This document shows positions 9,232 to 18,061 of a DNA stretch of 64,000 bases, piece by piece. Position numbers and translations under genes: made by a program. Where the stretch lies: positions 2,356,001-2,420,000 of the forward strand of contig NZ_AP025171.1 in assembly GCF_003402535.2 (NCBI RefSeq), written 5' to 3'. Source of the stretch: Cupriavidus sp. P-10. Its GTDB lineage: Bacteria > Pseudomonadota > Gammaproteobacteria > Burkholderiales > Burkholderiaceae. The notes beneath the pieces are model-generated. The model was not told the DNA's origin. It made no database searches and was given only the letters and a program-made list of their open reading frames with translations. The number at the start of each line of letters is the position of its first letter. Within the stretch, counting starts at the first letter, position 1.

Positions 9232-10514
9232 GCACTGCCACGCACATCGAGGCCCTGCTCAAGGCCCGCATCGGCCTGGACGCCGATGCCATTGGCAGCG
9301 GCGCGGTGGAACGCGCGGTGCGCGAGCGCAGCCAGGCGGTGCAGGCGGCCGACACGCAGGCTTACTGGAACTTGCTGCACGGCACCGCGGGCGAGTTCCA
9401 GGCGCTGATCGAGGCCGTGGTAGTGCCCGAGACCTGGTTCTTCCGGCACCGCGAAGCGCTGCTGGAGCTTGGCCGCTTCGCTGCCGAGCGCGTTTTTGCG
9501 AACGGCACGCGCACGCTGCGCGTGCTCAGCCTGCCCTGCTCCACTGGTGAAGAGCCCTACTCGATTGCCATGGCCCTGCTCGATGCCGGCGTGCCCGCGG
9601 CGCGCTTCCGCGTCGACGCCGTCGACATCAGCGCGCGTGCGCTGGCGCGCGCGCGCCAGGGCGAGTACGGCGCCAACGCCTTCCGCAGCGGACCGCTCGA
9701 CTTCCGCGACCGCTATTTCACGGCCAGCCCCGCCGGCTACGCGCTGGACCCGCGTGTGCGTGCGCAGGCGCGGCTGCTGCAGGGCAACCTGTTCGATGCC
9801 AACCTGCTCGCCGGCGAGCCGCCCTATGACTTCGTGTTCTGCCGCAACCTGCTGATCTATTTCGATGCGCCCGACCAGCGGCGCGCGGTGCAGATGCTGG
9901 CGCGGCTGACCATGGCCGACGGCCTGCTCTTCGTCGGTCCGGCCGAGGCCAGTTTGTTGAGCGCGCAGGGGCTGGTGCCCGTGGGCGTGCCGCTGACCTT
10001 TGCCTTCCGCAAGCCGGCGCCGCCCGTCCCCTTGCACGCGGCGCCGGCCGCTACCGCCCATCCGCCGCAGGTGGCGAGGATGGCCGCTCCGCCGCGCCTG
10101 CCGCGCGCGCCGGTGCCAGCCCGGCCGGTGCCCGCGCGTCCGGCCACGGTGGCTGCCTGGCCCGCCATACCCACCCCGCCTGCCAATGCACACGCCGCCA
10201 AACTGGTCCGCATCGCCGCCATGGCCGACCGCGGCGAGCTGGAGGCCGCCACCGCCGCCTGCCAGGCGCTGCTCGAGCGCATCGGCACGACTGCCGGCGC
10301 CGTTGGTGCCTGGTGCATGCTGGGCGTGCTGCACGACGCCGCCGGCCGCACCGCGCAGGCGCACGCCACCTACCGCAAGGCGCTGTACCTGGACCCGTCG
10401 CACCAGGAAAGCCTGTATCACCTGGCCGCGCTGCTCGACACCGAAGGCGACCACGACGGCGCCATGCGCCTGCGCCACCGCGCGCAACGCCATACCCGCA
10501 AGCATCATGGCTGA
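9228..10514 (+). CDS. wspC: WspC, CheR-type receptor methyltransferase with TPR tail
   Basis: A 428-residue protein. The N-terminal 270 residues form a CheR methyltransferase: an all-alpha N-domain, then the S-adenosylmethionine-binding fold with PCSTGEEPYSIAM near residue 104 and VFCRNLLIYFD near residue 205. After an alanine/proline-rich linker (about 270-320) comes a TPR-like helical repeat region (about 325-428). It would methylate glutamates of WspA and raise signalling, opposed by WspF. The ATG at 9228 overlaps the wspB stop; a longer frame from 9153 lies inside wspB and is not used. Confidence 0.93.
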   Translation: MSTATHIEALLKARIGLDADAIGSGAVERAVRERSQAVQAADTQAYWNLLHGTAGEFQALIEAVVVPETWFFRHREALLELGRFAAERVFANGTRTLRVLSLPCSTGEEPYSIAMALLDAGVPAARFRVDAVDISARALARARQGEYGANAFRSGPLDFRDRYFTASPAGYALDPRVRAQARLLQGNLFDANLLAGEPPYDFVFCRNLLIYFDAPDQRRAVQMLARLTMADGLLFVGPAEASLLSAQGLVPVGVPLTFAFRKPAPPVPLHAAPAATAHPPQVARMAAPPRLPRAPVPARPVPARPATVAAWPAIPTPPANAHAAKLVRIAAMADRGELEAATAACQALLERIGTTAGAVGAWCMLGVLHDAAGRTAQAHATYRKALYLDPSHQESLYHLAALLDTEGDHDGAMRLRHRAQRHTRKHHG

Positions 10515-11283
10515 ACCGCAAGGCACTTTCTCGGGCACTTTCTCGGGCACATTCTCGGGGTCCTCAGGCAACTTCGCGGACACCTCCGCGGCCACCATCG
10601 TGGTGGACGATTGCTGGCGCCGCATCGGCGTGCGCGGCGACGGCTCCTGCCCGGCGCTGGCCGAGCATGCGCACTGCCGCAACTGCCCCACCTACGCGCA
10701 AGCCGCTGCCATGCTGCTGGATGCGCAGCAACTGGACCAGCTCGCCGATTCACTGCCCGACGCGGCAATGCTCGCCGCGGAAGCAGACGGCCCGTACACC
10801 GGGGATGGCACGGCGCTGTCGTGCCTGGTCTTCCGCATCGGTGACGAATGGCTGGCGCTGCCGACCGCGGCGCTGGGCGAAGTCACCGCGCCGTGCCCGG
10901 TGCATTCGCTGCCGCACCGCCGCGATGCCGCCGTGCTTGGCCTGGCAGCCGTGCGCGGCAACCTGCTGGTGTGCCTGTCGCTGGCACGGCTGTTTGGCTC
11001 CGGCGCCGGCACCGGCAGTGCCAGGCCCGCTACCGTCGATGCCGGCGAGGCCGCGGGCAGCCGCTTCCTGATCCTCGGGCAGGGCCGCGCCGCGCTTGCG
11101 CTGCCGGTGGCCGAAGTATCCGGCGTAGTGCGCGTGGCCAGGCCCGCGCTGCAGCCGCTGCCGGCCACGCTGGGCCGGGCGTCGGCGCACTACTCGCAGG
11201 CGCTGTTCCTGGACCAGGGCCGCAGCGTCGGCCTGCTCGACGCGACCCTGCTGCGCCAGGCCCTGGCACGGAGCCTGGCATGA
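10507..11283 (+). CDS. wspD: WspD, CheW-like coupling protein with cysteine motif
   Basis: A 258-residue protein with an N-terminal extension and a CheW domain (about 95-255). Residues 7-19 are three copies of GTFS encoded by a 12-bp tandem repeat. Residues about 48-60 contain the spaced cysteines (CPALAEHAHCRNCPTY) often seen in this type of coupling protein. The ATG at 10507 overlaps the end of wspC by 8 bases, and the stop overlaps wspE by 4 bases. The second CheW-type protein is a regular feature of Wsp operons. Confidence 0.9.
   Translation: MAEPQGTFSGTFSGTFSGSSGNFADTSAATIVVDDCWRRIGVRGDGSCPALAEHAHCRNCPTYAQAAAMLLDAQQLDQLADSLPDAAMLAAEADGPYTGDGTALSCLVFRIGDEWLALPTAALGEVTAPCPVHSLPHRRDAAVLGLAAVRGNLLVCLSLARLFGSGAGTGSARPATVDAGEAAGSRFLILGQGRAALALPVAEVSGVVRVARPALQPLPATLGRASAHYSQALFLDQGRSVGLLDATLLRQALARSLA
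10522..10557. repeat. Three 12-bp tandem repeats at the start of wspD
   Basis: GGCACTTTCTCG at 10522-10533 and 10534-10545, then GGCACATTCTCG at 10546-10557. The repeat is in frame (4 residues per unit), so copy-number change would lengthen or shorten the N-terminus without a frameshift. Confidence 0.9.
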
Positions 11284-13589
11284 ACCCGGAACAATTGCGC
11301 GACGCCTCCCTGCTCGAGCTGTTCGCGCTCGAGGCTGAATCGCAGGCCGAGATCCTCAACGCCGGGCTGCTGGCGCTGGAACGCAACCCGGCCGCCGCCG
11401 AGCACCTGGAAGCGTGCATGCGCGCGGCGCATTCGCTCAAGGGCGCAGCGCGCATCGTCGGGCTCGATGCCGGCGTGCGCATCGCACACGCGATGGAAGA
11501 CTGCCTGGTGGCCGCGCAAGGCGGCATGCCGCTGGCCGCCGCGCACATCGACGCGCTGCTGCAGGGTACCGACCTGCTGCTGCGCATCGGCCATCCGCCC
11601 GGCGGCGATCCAGGCTGGGCCGACGCTGCCGGCCGCGCCGAGATCGATGCGGTGGTGCAGCGGCTGGGCACGCTGGACGGCGGCCTGGCCTTGCCGCCTG
11701 CCACCGCTCCGATGGCCGCGCCCTCGACCGTGCAGGCAGGCGACGCGCCCGCCGTGCCACCTGCGCCATCCGCACCCGTCCCGCGGCCGCAGGCAGTGGA
11801 GACCCTGCCGCAGCCGACCGCCGCCGGCGAGGCGCAGGAACGCATGCTGCGCGTCAGTGCCGATGCCCTGGACCAGCTGCTGGCGCTGTCCGGCGAGGCC
11901 ATGGTCGAATCGCACTGGCTGCGGCCTTTCAGCCAGGCGCTGCAGAAGGCCAGGCGCCAGCAGGCGCGCGCCCTTCGCGTCGCCGACGCGCTGCAGGACG
12001 CGCTGCAGGACACGCTCGGGGACAACGCCGGCGCGCGCGCGGCGCTGGCCGAGTTGCGCCAGCTGCTCGACGACGGGCATGGCGAGCTGTCGCGGCGGGC
12101 CGATGAATTCGACCAGTACGACCACCGTGCCACGCGCCTTGCGCGCCGGCTCTACGACAGCGCACTGGGTTCGCGCATGCGCCCGCTGGCGGATGGCCTG
12201 ACCGGCTACGCGCGCATGGTCCGCGACCTGGGGCGCACGCTGGGCAAGTCCGTGCACCTGGAACTGGTCGGCGCCGGCACCCAGGTCGACCGTGACATCC
12301 TGGAAGCGCTCGACGCCCCGCTCGCCCACTTGCTGCGCAACGCCGTGGACCACGGCATCGAGCCGCCCGCGGTGCGCCAGGCACAGGGCAAGCCCGCCGA
12401 AGGCCGCGTCACGCTGCAGGCGCGCCACAACGCCGGCCGGCTGGTGATCGAGATCTTCGACGACGGCGCCGGCGTGGACCTGGACGCGCTGCGGCGCGCG
12501 ATCGTGCGCCGCGGCCTGGCCTCGGAAGACACCGCGGCGCGGTTGTCGCAAGCGGAGTTGCTCGATTTCCTGCTGCTGCCCGGCTTCAGCATGCGCGACA
12601 CCGTGTCGGACGTCTCCGGCCGCGGCGTGGGGCTGGACGCGGTGCAGGAGATGGTGCGACGCGTGCGCGGCAGCCTGCGCCTGACGCAGCAGCCCGGACA
12701 GGGCCTGCATTTCCAGCTCGAGCTGCCGCTGACGCTGTCGGTGGTGCGCACGCTGCTGGTCGAGGTCGCGGGCGAGGCCTATGCCTTCCCGCTCGGGCGC
12801 GTGCTGCGCGCCACCGCGGTCGGGCGCGCGCAGATCGAGCAGACCGAAGGCCACCAGCATTTCCGCCATGAGGGCCGCGCCGTCGGCCTGGTCAGCGCGG
12901 CGCAGGTGCTGCAGCGGCCGGAGAGCGCCGCGCCCGAGCACGACGACGTGCAGGTGATCGTCGTCGGCGAGGGCGAACGCACCTACGGCATCGCGGTCGA
13001 CCGCATGCTGGGCGAGCGGCTGCTGGTGGTGCAGCCACTGCCCGCCGCGCTGGGCAAGGTGAAAGACATTGCCGCCGGCAGCCTGACCGACGACGGCACG
13101 CCAGTGCTGATCTTCGATGTGGAGGACCTGCTGCGCTCGGTCGAGAAGCTGGTCTCCGAAGGCCGCATCGAAGGCGTGCGCCAGGCCGCCGAAGCCAGCG
13201 TGCAGTCGCGCGCGCGGCGCGTGCTGGTGGTGGACGACTCGCTTACCGTGCGCGAGCTGCAGCGCAAGCTGCTGGCCGGGCGCGGCTACGATGTCGCGGT
13301 GGCGGTCGACGGCATGGACGGCTGGAACGTGCTGCGCGCCGAGCCCTTCGACCTGGTCATTACCGACATCGACATGCCGCGCATGGACGGCATCGAGCTG
13401 GTGAGCAGGATCCGCCATGATGCCGCGCTGCGCCAGCTGCCGGTGATGGTGGTGTCGTACAAGGACCGCGAACAGGACCGCCAGCGCGGCCTGGAAGCAG
13501 GCGCGGACTACTATCTGGCCAAGGGCAGTTTCCACGACGCCGCGCTGCTCGACGCGGTGCAGGACCTGATCGGCGAGGCACGCTCATGA
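11280..13589 (+). CDS. wspE: WspE, CheA-type hybrid histidine kinase with receiver domain
   Basis: A 769-residue protein. ATG at 11280 overlaps the wspD stop; a longer frame from 10848 is inside wspD. Order: Hpt domain (about 1-110) with the phospho-accepting His51 in AAHSLKG; a linker rich in A and P; a dimerisation helix region; a HATPase domain with HLLRNAVDHGIE and the GRGVGLD box; a CheW-like regulatory domain (about 485-620); and a C-terminal receiver domain (about 640-765) with Asp696 in ITDIDMPRMDG. It phosphorylates WspR to switch on cyclic di-GMP synthesis, and WspF to damp the signal. Confidence 0.95.
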   Translation: MNPEQLRDASLLELFALEAESQAEILNAGLLALERNPAAAEHLEACMRAAHSLKGAARIVGLDAGVRIAHAMEDCLVAAQGGMPLAAAHIDALLQGTDLLLRIGHPPGGDPGWADAAGRAEIDAVVQRLGTLDGGLALPPATAPMAAPSTVQAGDAPAVPPAPSAPVPRPQAVETLPQPTAAGEAQERMLRVSADALDQLLALSGEAMVESHWLRPFSQALQKARRQQARALRVADALQDALQDTLGDNAGARAALAELRQLLDDGHGELSRRADEFDQYDHRATRLARRLYDSALGSRMRPLADGLTGYARMVRDLGRTLGKSVHLELVGAGTQVDRDILEALDAPLAHLLRNAVDHGIEPPAVRQAQGKPAEGRVTLQARHNAGRLVIEIFDDGAGVDLDALRRAIVRRGLASEDTAARLSQAELLDFLLLPGFSMRDTVSDVSGRGVGLDAVQEMVRRVRGSLRLTQQPGQGLHFQLELPLTLSVVRTLLVEVAGEAYAFPLGRVLRATAVGRAQIEQTEGHQHFRHEGRAVGLVSAAQVLQRPESAAPEHDDVQVIVVGEGERTYGIAVDRMLGERLLVVQPLPAALGKVKDIAAGSLTDDGTPVLIFDVEDLLRSVEKLVSEGRIEGVRQAAEASVQSRARRVLVVDDSLTVRELQRKLLAGRGYDVAVAVDGMDGWNVLRAEPFDLVITDIDMPRMDGIELVSRIRHDAALRQLPVMVVSYKDREQDRQRGLEAGADYYLAKGSFHDAALLDAVQDLIGEARS

Positions 13590-14629
13590 AAATCGGCATC
13601 GTCAACGATTCCCCGCTCGCGGTCGCCGCGCTGCGCCGCGCCATCGCGCTGGACCCCGCCTTCGAGGTCGCCTGGGTCGCCGGCGACGGCGAACAGGCCG
13701 TGCAGATGGCGGCGGCCCGCACGCCCGACCTGATCCTGATGGACCTGCTGATGCCAGTGATGGACGGCGTCGAGGCCACGCGCCGCATCATGGCGGCCAC
13801 GCCTTGCGCGATCGTGGTCGTCACCATGGATCTCGGCCGCAATGCCGCGCAGGTGTTCGACGCGATGGGACACGGGGCCATCGACGCGGTCGATACGCCC
13901 ACGCTGGCGGAAGCCGATGCGCAGCTCGCGGCCGGCCCGCTGCTGCGCAAGATGCGCAATATCGGCCGGCTGCTGGCGGGCCGCGTGGCCCCGCAGCACA
14001 CACTGCAAGCCGCCCCGCGCGCGCTGACCGCGCCGCGGCTGGTAGCGATCGGCGCTTCCGCCGGCGGCCCCGCCGCGCTGGCGACGTTGCTGGGCGCGCT
14101 GCCGGCCGACTTCGGCGCGGCGGTGGTGGCCGTGCAGCACGTCGACGAGGCCTTTGCCGCCGGCATGGCCGACTGGCTCGATGGCCAGTGCGCGCTGCCG
14201 GTGCGCATCGCCCGCGCCGGCGACACGCCGCAGGCCGGCACGGTGTTGCTGGCCGGCACCAACGACCACCTGCGCCTGGCCAGCCCGACGCGCATGGTCT
14301 ATACCGAGCAGCCGTGCGACTACTTGTACCGGCCCTCCATCGATGTTTTTTTTGAAAGCGTGGTCGAACACTGGCGCGGCGACGTGGTCGGCGTGCTGTT
14401 GACCGGCATGGGCCGCGACGGCGCGCTCGGCCTGAAAGCGATGCGCGACCGGGGCTTCCTGACGATCGCACAGGATCGCGCCACCAGCGCGGTGTACGGC
14501 ATGCCGAAAGCGGCGGCGACAATCGGCGCGGCCGCCGAGATCCTGCCGCTGAACCGCATCGCGCCGCGGCTGGTGCAGGCATGCGGGCGCAGCGGCCTGC
14601 CGGCCCCCATGCCGTCTCCCTTGCCCTGA
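13586..14629 (+). CDS. wspF: WspF, CheB-type receptor methylesterase, negative regulator of the Wsp pathway
   Basis: A 347-residue protein: receiver domain (1-120) with Asp53 in LILMDLLMP, then a CheB methylesterase domain (about 150-335) with the catalytic Ser (GASAGG), His (AVQHVDE) and Asp (LTGMGRDGA). It removes methyl groups from WspA and resets signalling. In known Wsp systems loss of wspF locks WspR on and gives aggregating, wrinkly colonies. The ATG overlaps the wspE stop by 4 bases. A run of eight T (14346-14353) encodes two TTT phenylalanine codons in an otherwise GC-rich gene, a likely slippage point. Confidence 0.94.
   Translation: MKIGIVNDSPLAVAALRRAIALDPAFEVAWVAGDGEQAVQMAAARTPDLILMDLLMPVMDGVEATRRIMAATPCAIVVVTMDLGRNAAQVFDAMGHGAIDAVDTPTLAEADAQLAAGPLLRKMRNIGRLLAGRVAPQHTLQAAPRALTAPRLVAIGASAGGPAALATLLGALPADFGAAVVAVQHVDEAFAAGMADWLDGQCALPVRIARAGDTPQAGTVLLAGTNDHLRLASPTRMVYTEQPCDYLYRPSIDVFFESVVEHWRGDVVGVLLTGMGRDGALGLKAMRDRGFLTIAQDRATSAVYGMPKAAATIGAAAEILPLNRIAPRLVQACGRSGLPAPMPSPLP
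14346..14353 (+). repeat. Eight-T homopolymer inside wspF
   Basis: The coding strand reads GATG followed by eight T and then GAAAGC. It is the longest T run I noticed in a coding region here. A one-base slip would frameshift the methylesterase domain about 95 residues before its end and remove the catalytic Asp. Confidence 0.9.
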
Positions 14630-14711
14630 GCGCCCCTGAACACGCTGAGCGCCACCAGACCGTTCGACGACATCCCGCCCGGCAGCGGGACCGAATACCC
14701 AGGATTACAGC

Positions 14712-15758
14712 ATGCAACCCCAATACCCTGCCTCTTCACCCAATGCGGCCGCCACGGCTGCCACGCCTGGCACCACACAGGACTACCAGGTCATGGTGCT
14801 GCTGGTGGACGACCAGGCCATGGTCGGCGAAGCGGTGCGCCGTGCGCTGTCCACCGAGCCCGACATCGATTTTCACTATTGCTCGCAGCCCGACGAGGCC
14901 GTCGCCGTGGCGCAGCGCACCCGCCCCACGGTGATCCTGCAGGACCTGGTCATGCCGGGCGTGGACGGACTGACGCTGGTCCGCCACTATCGCGAGAACG
15001 CCGCCACGCGCGATATCCCGATCATCGTGCTGTCGACCAAGGAAGAGGCCTCGATGAAAAGCGCGGCCTTCGCCGCCGGCGCCAACGACTACCTGGTCAA
15101 GCTGCCCGACAGCATCGAGCTGATCGCGCGCATCCGCTACCACTCGCGCTCGTACCTGAACCTGCTGCAACGCGACGAAGCCTACCGTGCGCTGCGGCAA
15201 AGCCAGCAGCAGTTGCTCGAAACCAACCTGGAACTGCAGCGGCTGACCAACTCGGACGGCCTCACCGGGCTCTCCAATCGCCGCTACTTCGACGAGTACC
15301 TCGGTGCGGAATGGCGTCGCGCGCAGCGCGAGCAAACGCAGCTGGCGCTGGTGATGATCGATGTCGACGCCTTCAAGGCCTACAACGATACCTATGGCCA
15401 CGTCGCCGGCGACGACGTGCTGCGGCGCGTGGCCGCGGTGATCAAGGACAACTGCGCGCGGCCCTCTGACCTGCCCGCGCGCTTCGGCGGCGAAGAGTTC
15501 GCGATGGTGCTGCCGGGCACCTCGCCCGGCGGCGTGCGGCTGCTGGCCGAGAAAGTCCGCCGCGCGGTGCAGGGCCTTGCCATCGCGCACAGCGGCTCGC
15601 CCACCAGCGATTGCGTGACCGTCAGCATCGGCGGCGCGCTGCTGGTACCGCAGGCCGGCGAGCCGTCGAGCCGGCTGGTGGAAGTCGCCGATGCGGGTCT
15701 TTACCAGGCCAAGCGCAACGGGCGCAACCAGGTCATGATGTCGCTGCCGCACGGATGA
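14712..15758 (+). CDS. wspR: WspR, diguanylate cyclase response regulator
   Basis: A 348-residue protein: receiver domain (about 27-145) with phospho-acceptor Asp78 in VILQDLVMP, a helical linker (about 150-180), and a GGDEF domain with an intact GGEEF active site at 259-263. The inhibitory site RPSD at 250-253 lies exactly five residues before it, so product feedback is expected. It makes cyclic di-GMP from two GTP when phosphorylated by WspE. It is separated from wspF by 82 bp, the only sizeable gap in the operon apart from the 53 bp after wspA. Confidence 0.95.
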   Translation: MQPQYPASSPNAAATAATPGTTQDYQVMVLLVDDQAMVGEAVRRALSTEPDIDFHYCSQPDEAVAVAQRTRPTVILQDLVMPGVDGLTLVRHYRENAATRDIPIIVLSTKEEASMKSAAFAAGANDYLVKLPDSIELIARIRYHSRSYLNLLQRDEAYRALRQSQQQLLETNLELQRLTNSDGLTGLSNRRYFDEYLGAEWRRAQREQTQLALVMIDVDAFKAYNDTYGHVAGDDVLRRVAAVIKDNCARPSDLPARFGGEEFAMVLPGTSPGGVRLLAEKVRRAVQGLAIAHSGSPTSDCVTVSIGGALLVPQAGEPSSRLVEVADAGLYQAKRNGRNQVMMSLPHG

Positions 15759-16137
15759 GTCCGATCGCGCCAAAACCATTGCCTTAATGACGGCGTCAAT
15801 CTGGCGCCTCGCCCCTTGCAACAACCGGTTACACAGTAGTTGCCGCGGGCCCGCACAAGCCTGCGCGTCGGGCCGCCAGCCGCCACCCTATGCCCGCTCA
15901 CGCTTTGCCGCATTTCGGACGGATTTTGGGCACTGTGGCTTGTGGGATTCCTCCGACAGGGAATTCGGAACCGCGCGCCTGTCTCGCACCACCCTTCATA
16001 CCTATCGTTGCATCACGGCACGCGCGTTCTTCAACGCGTCTGCAACCCACGCAGAAAGCCAACTGGCCACGCTATCGGCGCTCCCGTCCCGCGGCATGGG
16101 CCAGATCGTCTCTGAATCCAACGGTAAGAGGTGACCC
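15759..16137. other. Non-coding gap, 379 bp
   Basis: Between wspR and the lipoprotein gene. I see no convincing terminator for wsp and no gene; short frames lack ribosome sites. It should contain the promoter of the lipoprotein gene, whose start is preceded by AAGAGGTGA. Confidence 0.6.
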
Positions 16138-16920
16138 ATGTTCCGATCCAAGACCAGCCTTATCCTCGGCCTCGCGCTGGCCGCAACGGCAATCCTGTCC
16201 GCCTGCGGCGGCGGCGGCGATGACGGTATCGACGATCGCGTCGGCCTGAGCAAGCCGACCATCCGCGCGATCCATGCGGTCACCGGCGGTCCCAACGTCG
16301 ACATCCGGCAGAACGGCGCGCTGACCAGCTTCACCAACAAGCCGTACAAGTTCGTCTCGACTTACTTCAACGTTGAAACCGGCAACCAGCTGATCTCGTT
16401 CAACACGGCTGGCACGCAGACCGAACTCGGCCGCGCAGTCGTGACGGCAGCGACCGGCCACAAGTACACGGTGGTTGCCCTGCCTGGCGCCACGGGGGCC
16501 GAAGTGCTGCAGATCGATGATCCGTTCGAGAAGGGCCTGCTGTCCAACAAGGCGCGCGTGCGCACGCTGAACGCTTCGTTCAATGCCCAGGCAGTTGACT
16601 TCTACCTGACCATGCCGGCGATCGATATCAACTCGGTGGGTCCGAACTTTAGCAACGTGGGGTACAAGCAGGCAGCGCCCGCTTCAGGCGTTGACTCGGT
16701 CGACATGGACGGCGGCACCTATCGCCTGCGCATCACGGCGGCAGGGACCAAGACCGTGATCTTTGATTCCGGCGCGCTGACGCTGGACAACAACGCCGAC
16801 TGGCTGATCACCACCATTCCGGTCGACGGCATCGGCGCAACCGTGCCGAACAAGATCAAGGTGCTGGTGGCGCGTGGCAACGACGAATCGCAGGCCGGCC
16901 TGGAGCTGGTCACGCAATAA
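16138..16920 (+). CDS. DUF4397 domain lipoprotein
   Basis: A 260-residue protein with a lipoprotein signal peptide: basic N-terminus, hydrophobic core and the lipobox LSAC with Cys23, followed by a glycine/aspartate linker. The rest is a beta-rich DUF4397 region (about 40-250), possibly two similar halves (text around IRAIHAVTGGPNVDI and VRTLNASFNAQAVDFYL). The likely location is the outer membrane or periplasmic face. Function is unknown for this family. RBS AAGAGGTGA lies just before the ATG, and a strong terminator follows. Confidence 0.88.
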   Translation: MFRSKTSLILGLALAATAILSACGGGGDDGIDDRVGLSKPTIRAIHAVTGGPNVDIRQNGALTSFTNKPYKFVSTYFNVETGNQLISFNTAGTQTELGRAVVTAATGHKYTVVALPGATGAEVLQIDDPFEKGLLSNKARVRTLNASFNAQAVDFYLTMPAIDINSVGPNFSNVGYKQAAPASGVDSVDMDGGTYRLRITAAGTKTVIFDSGALTLDNNADWLITTIPVDGIGATVPNKIKVLVARGNDESQAGLELVTQ

Positions 16921-16970
16921 CGCAACAAGCAAGCATCCCCTTGCCTGTGCCATGCGCGCAGGCAAGCGCT

Positions 16971-17001
16971 GCAGGCCGGTCCACAGGACCGGCCTGCTTT
17001 C
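16971..17001 (+). terminator. Rho-independent terminator after the DUF4397 lipoprotein gene
   Basis: Perfect 12-bp arms (16971-16982 and 16986-16997) around an ACA loop, followed by TTTCATT. Confidence 0.85.
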
Positions 17002-17143
17002 ATTCCATGCACTCGGTCCGGCCGCGACTGACGACATTCGGGTGCCGAGCCTGTACGCTATGGGGGGAACGTGCGTGGCGACGCTGCCCGTTGCGGCAAT
17101 TCGCGCGCTGCTTCCTGCACACATCCTTCGGGGAGATTGAGAC

Positions 17144-17512
17144 ATGGCCATCCAGCTCAACCACACCATCGTGTTTTCCCATGACAAGAAGGTATCCGCC
17201 GACTTCCTTTGCGAGATCCTCGGACGCCCCGAGGCGGTGCCGTTCGGGCCATTTCTCGGAGTCCGGCTCGACAACGGCGTCACCCTGGACTTCATGGACG
17301 CCGAAGGCGATGTTGCCCTGCAACACTATGCCTTCCTGCTCAGCGATGCCGAGTTCGACCAGAGTTTTGCCCGCATCCGCGCGCGCAACCTGATGTACTG
17401 GGCCGACCCGTACCGCCGGCGGCCAGAAGAAGTCAACACCGACGATGGCGGGCGCCGGGTCTATTTCGAAGACCCGAGCAAGCATTTCCTGGAGATCTTT
17501 ACGAGGGAATGA
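17144..17512 (+). CDS. VOC (glyoxalase/dioxygenase fold) family protein
   Basis: A 122-residue single-domain protein of the vicinal oxygen chelate superfamily. It opens with IQLNHTIVFSHDKKVSADF and ends with YFEDPSKHFLEIFTRE, the usual first and last beta strands; the metal-ligand positions include H near residue 7, H near 61 and E near 118. Members are metal-dependent lyases, dioxygenases or antibiotic-binding proteins, and the substrate cannot be told from sequence. A ribosome site GGGAGATTGA precedes the ATG. It is convergent with the PadR-like gene. Confidence 0.85.
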   Translation: MAIQLNHTIVFSHDKKVSADFLCEILGRPEAVPFGPFLGVRLDNGVTLDFMDAEGDVALQHYAFLLSDAEFDQSFARIRARNLMYWADPYRRRPEEVNTDDGGRRVYFEDPSKHFLEIFTRE

Positions 17513-17532
17513 CGAGCAGAAGGGCTTGCCCG

Positions 17533-17886
17533 TCAGCCCTGCTCGCCCTCCTCCGGTGCCAGCTCGGCCTTCAGCACCGCAAGGTGCGAGATGTACTGCT
17601 CCAGCTCGGCGCGCCCGCGCTCCGTAATGCAGTAGACACGGCCGCTGCCTTCCACCAGTTCGGCGGTGATGGCACGCGCCATCATCAGGCTGCGCAGCAC
17701 CGGGCGCAGCGAGCGGATGTTCTTGTCGATGCCCCGCTCGCGCAGGCGCTCGACCAGGTTCAGGACCGTCGCAGGGCTCGACTGCACGAGCTTCAGGACG
17801 TAGATACGTGAGAAAAACCGGTCAAATGTTGGCGGTTTCATGGGCGCTGTCGGCGCACCCGATGGTGCGGGAATCCTGATCATCAT
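17533..17886 (-). CDS. PadR-like winged-helix transcription regulator
   Basis: The core (about 75 residues from TFDRFFSRIYVLKLV) is a winged helix similar to PadR-type regulators, with the recognition-helix area LRPVLRSLMMARAITAELVEGSGR and wing text VYCITERGRAELEQ. The start is uncertain: ATG at 17886 gives 117 residues, ATG at 17841 gives 102; neither has a good ribosome site. An open frame reaching 17979 is rejected because it would run into the tct terminator. Such small regulators usually repress a neighbouring stress or catabolic gene. The target is unknown; the convergent VOC gene is one possibility. Confidence 0.7.
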   Translation of the reverse strand: MMIRIPAPSGAPTAPMKPPTFDRFFSRIYVLKLVQSSPATVLNLVERLRERGIDKNIRSLRPVLRSLMMARAITAELVEGSGRVYCITERGRAELEQYISHLAVLKAELAPEEGEQG

Positions 17887-17960
17887 GCGCAGCCCATGAC
17901 TGCTGCCGCAGTCGGGCACTCTCTTGTCGGCGGACCGGCTTCGGCCAGGGGCCGCGGTCC

Positions 17961-17991
17961 AAAGAAAAACGGGGTGCACAGAGGCACCCCG
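17961..17991 (-). terminator. Rho-independent terminator of the tct operon
   Basis: Read on the minus strand: CGGGGTGC, a 6-base loop, GCACCCCG (17991-17970), followed by TTTTTCTTT (17969-17961). Perfect 8-bp arms. It ends transcripts coming from tctA. Confidence 0.92.
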
Positions 17992-18061
17992 AAACGCTTG
18001 CGTTGTGATGCGCCGTCTCGGGTGAACCGTTCCGACGGCGCAATCCCGGGGGCGCGCGACG

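Noticed and set aside
7088..15758. Reading the wsp genes as an ordinary flagellar chemotaxis cluster
   Set aside because: Two CheW proteins, a TPR-tailed CheR, a CheA-receiver hybrid, and a GGDEF output with no cheY or cheZ match the Wsp layout in gene order, not flagellar chemotaxis.
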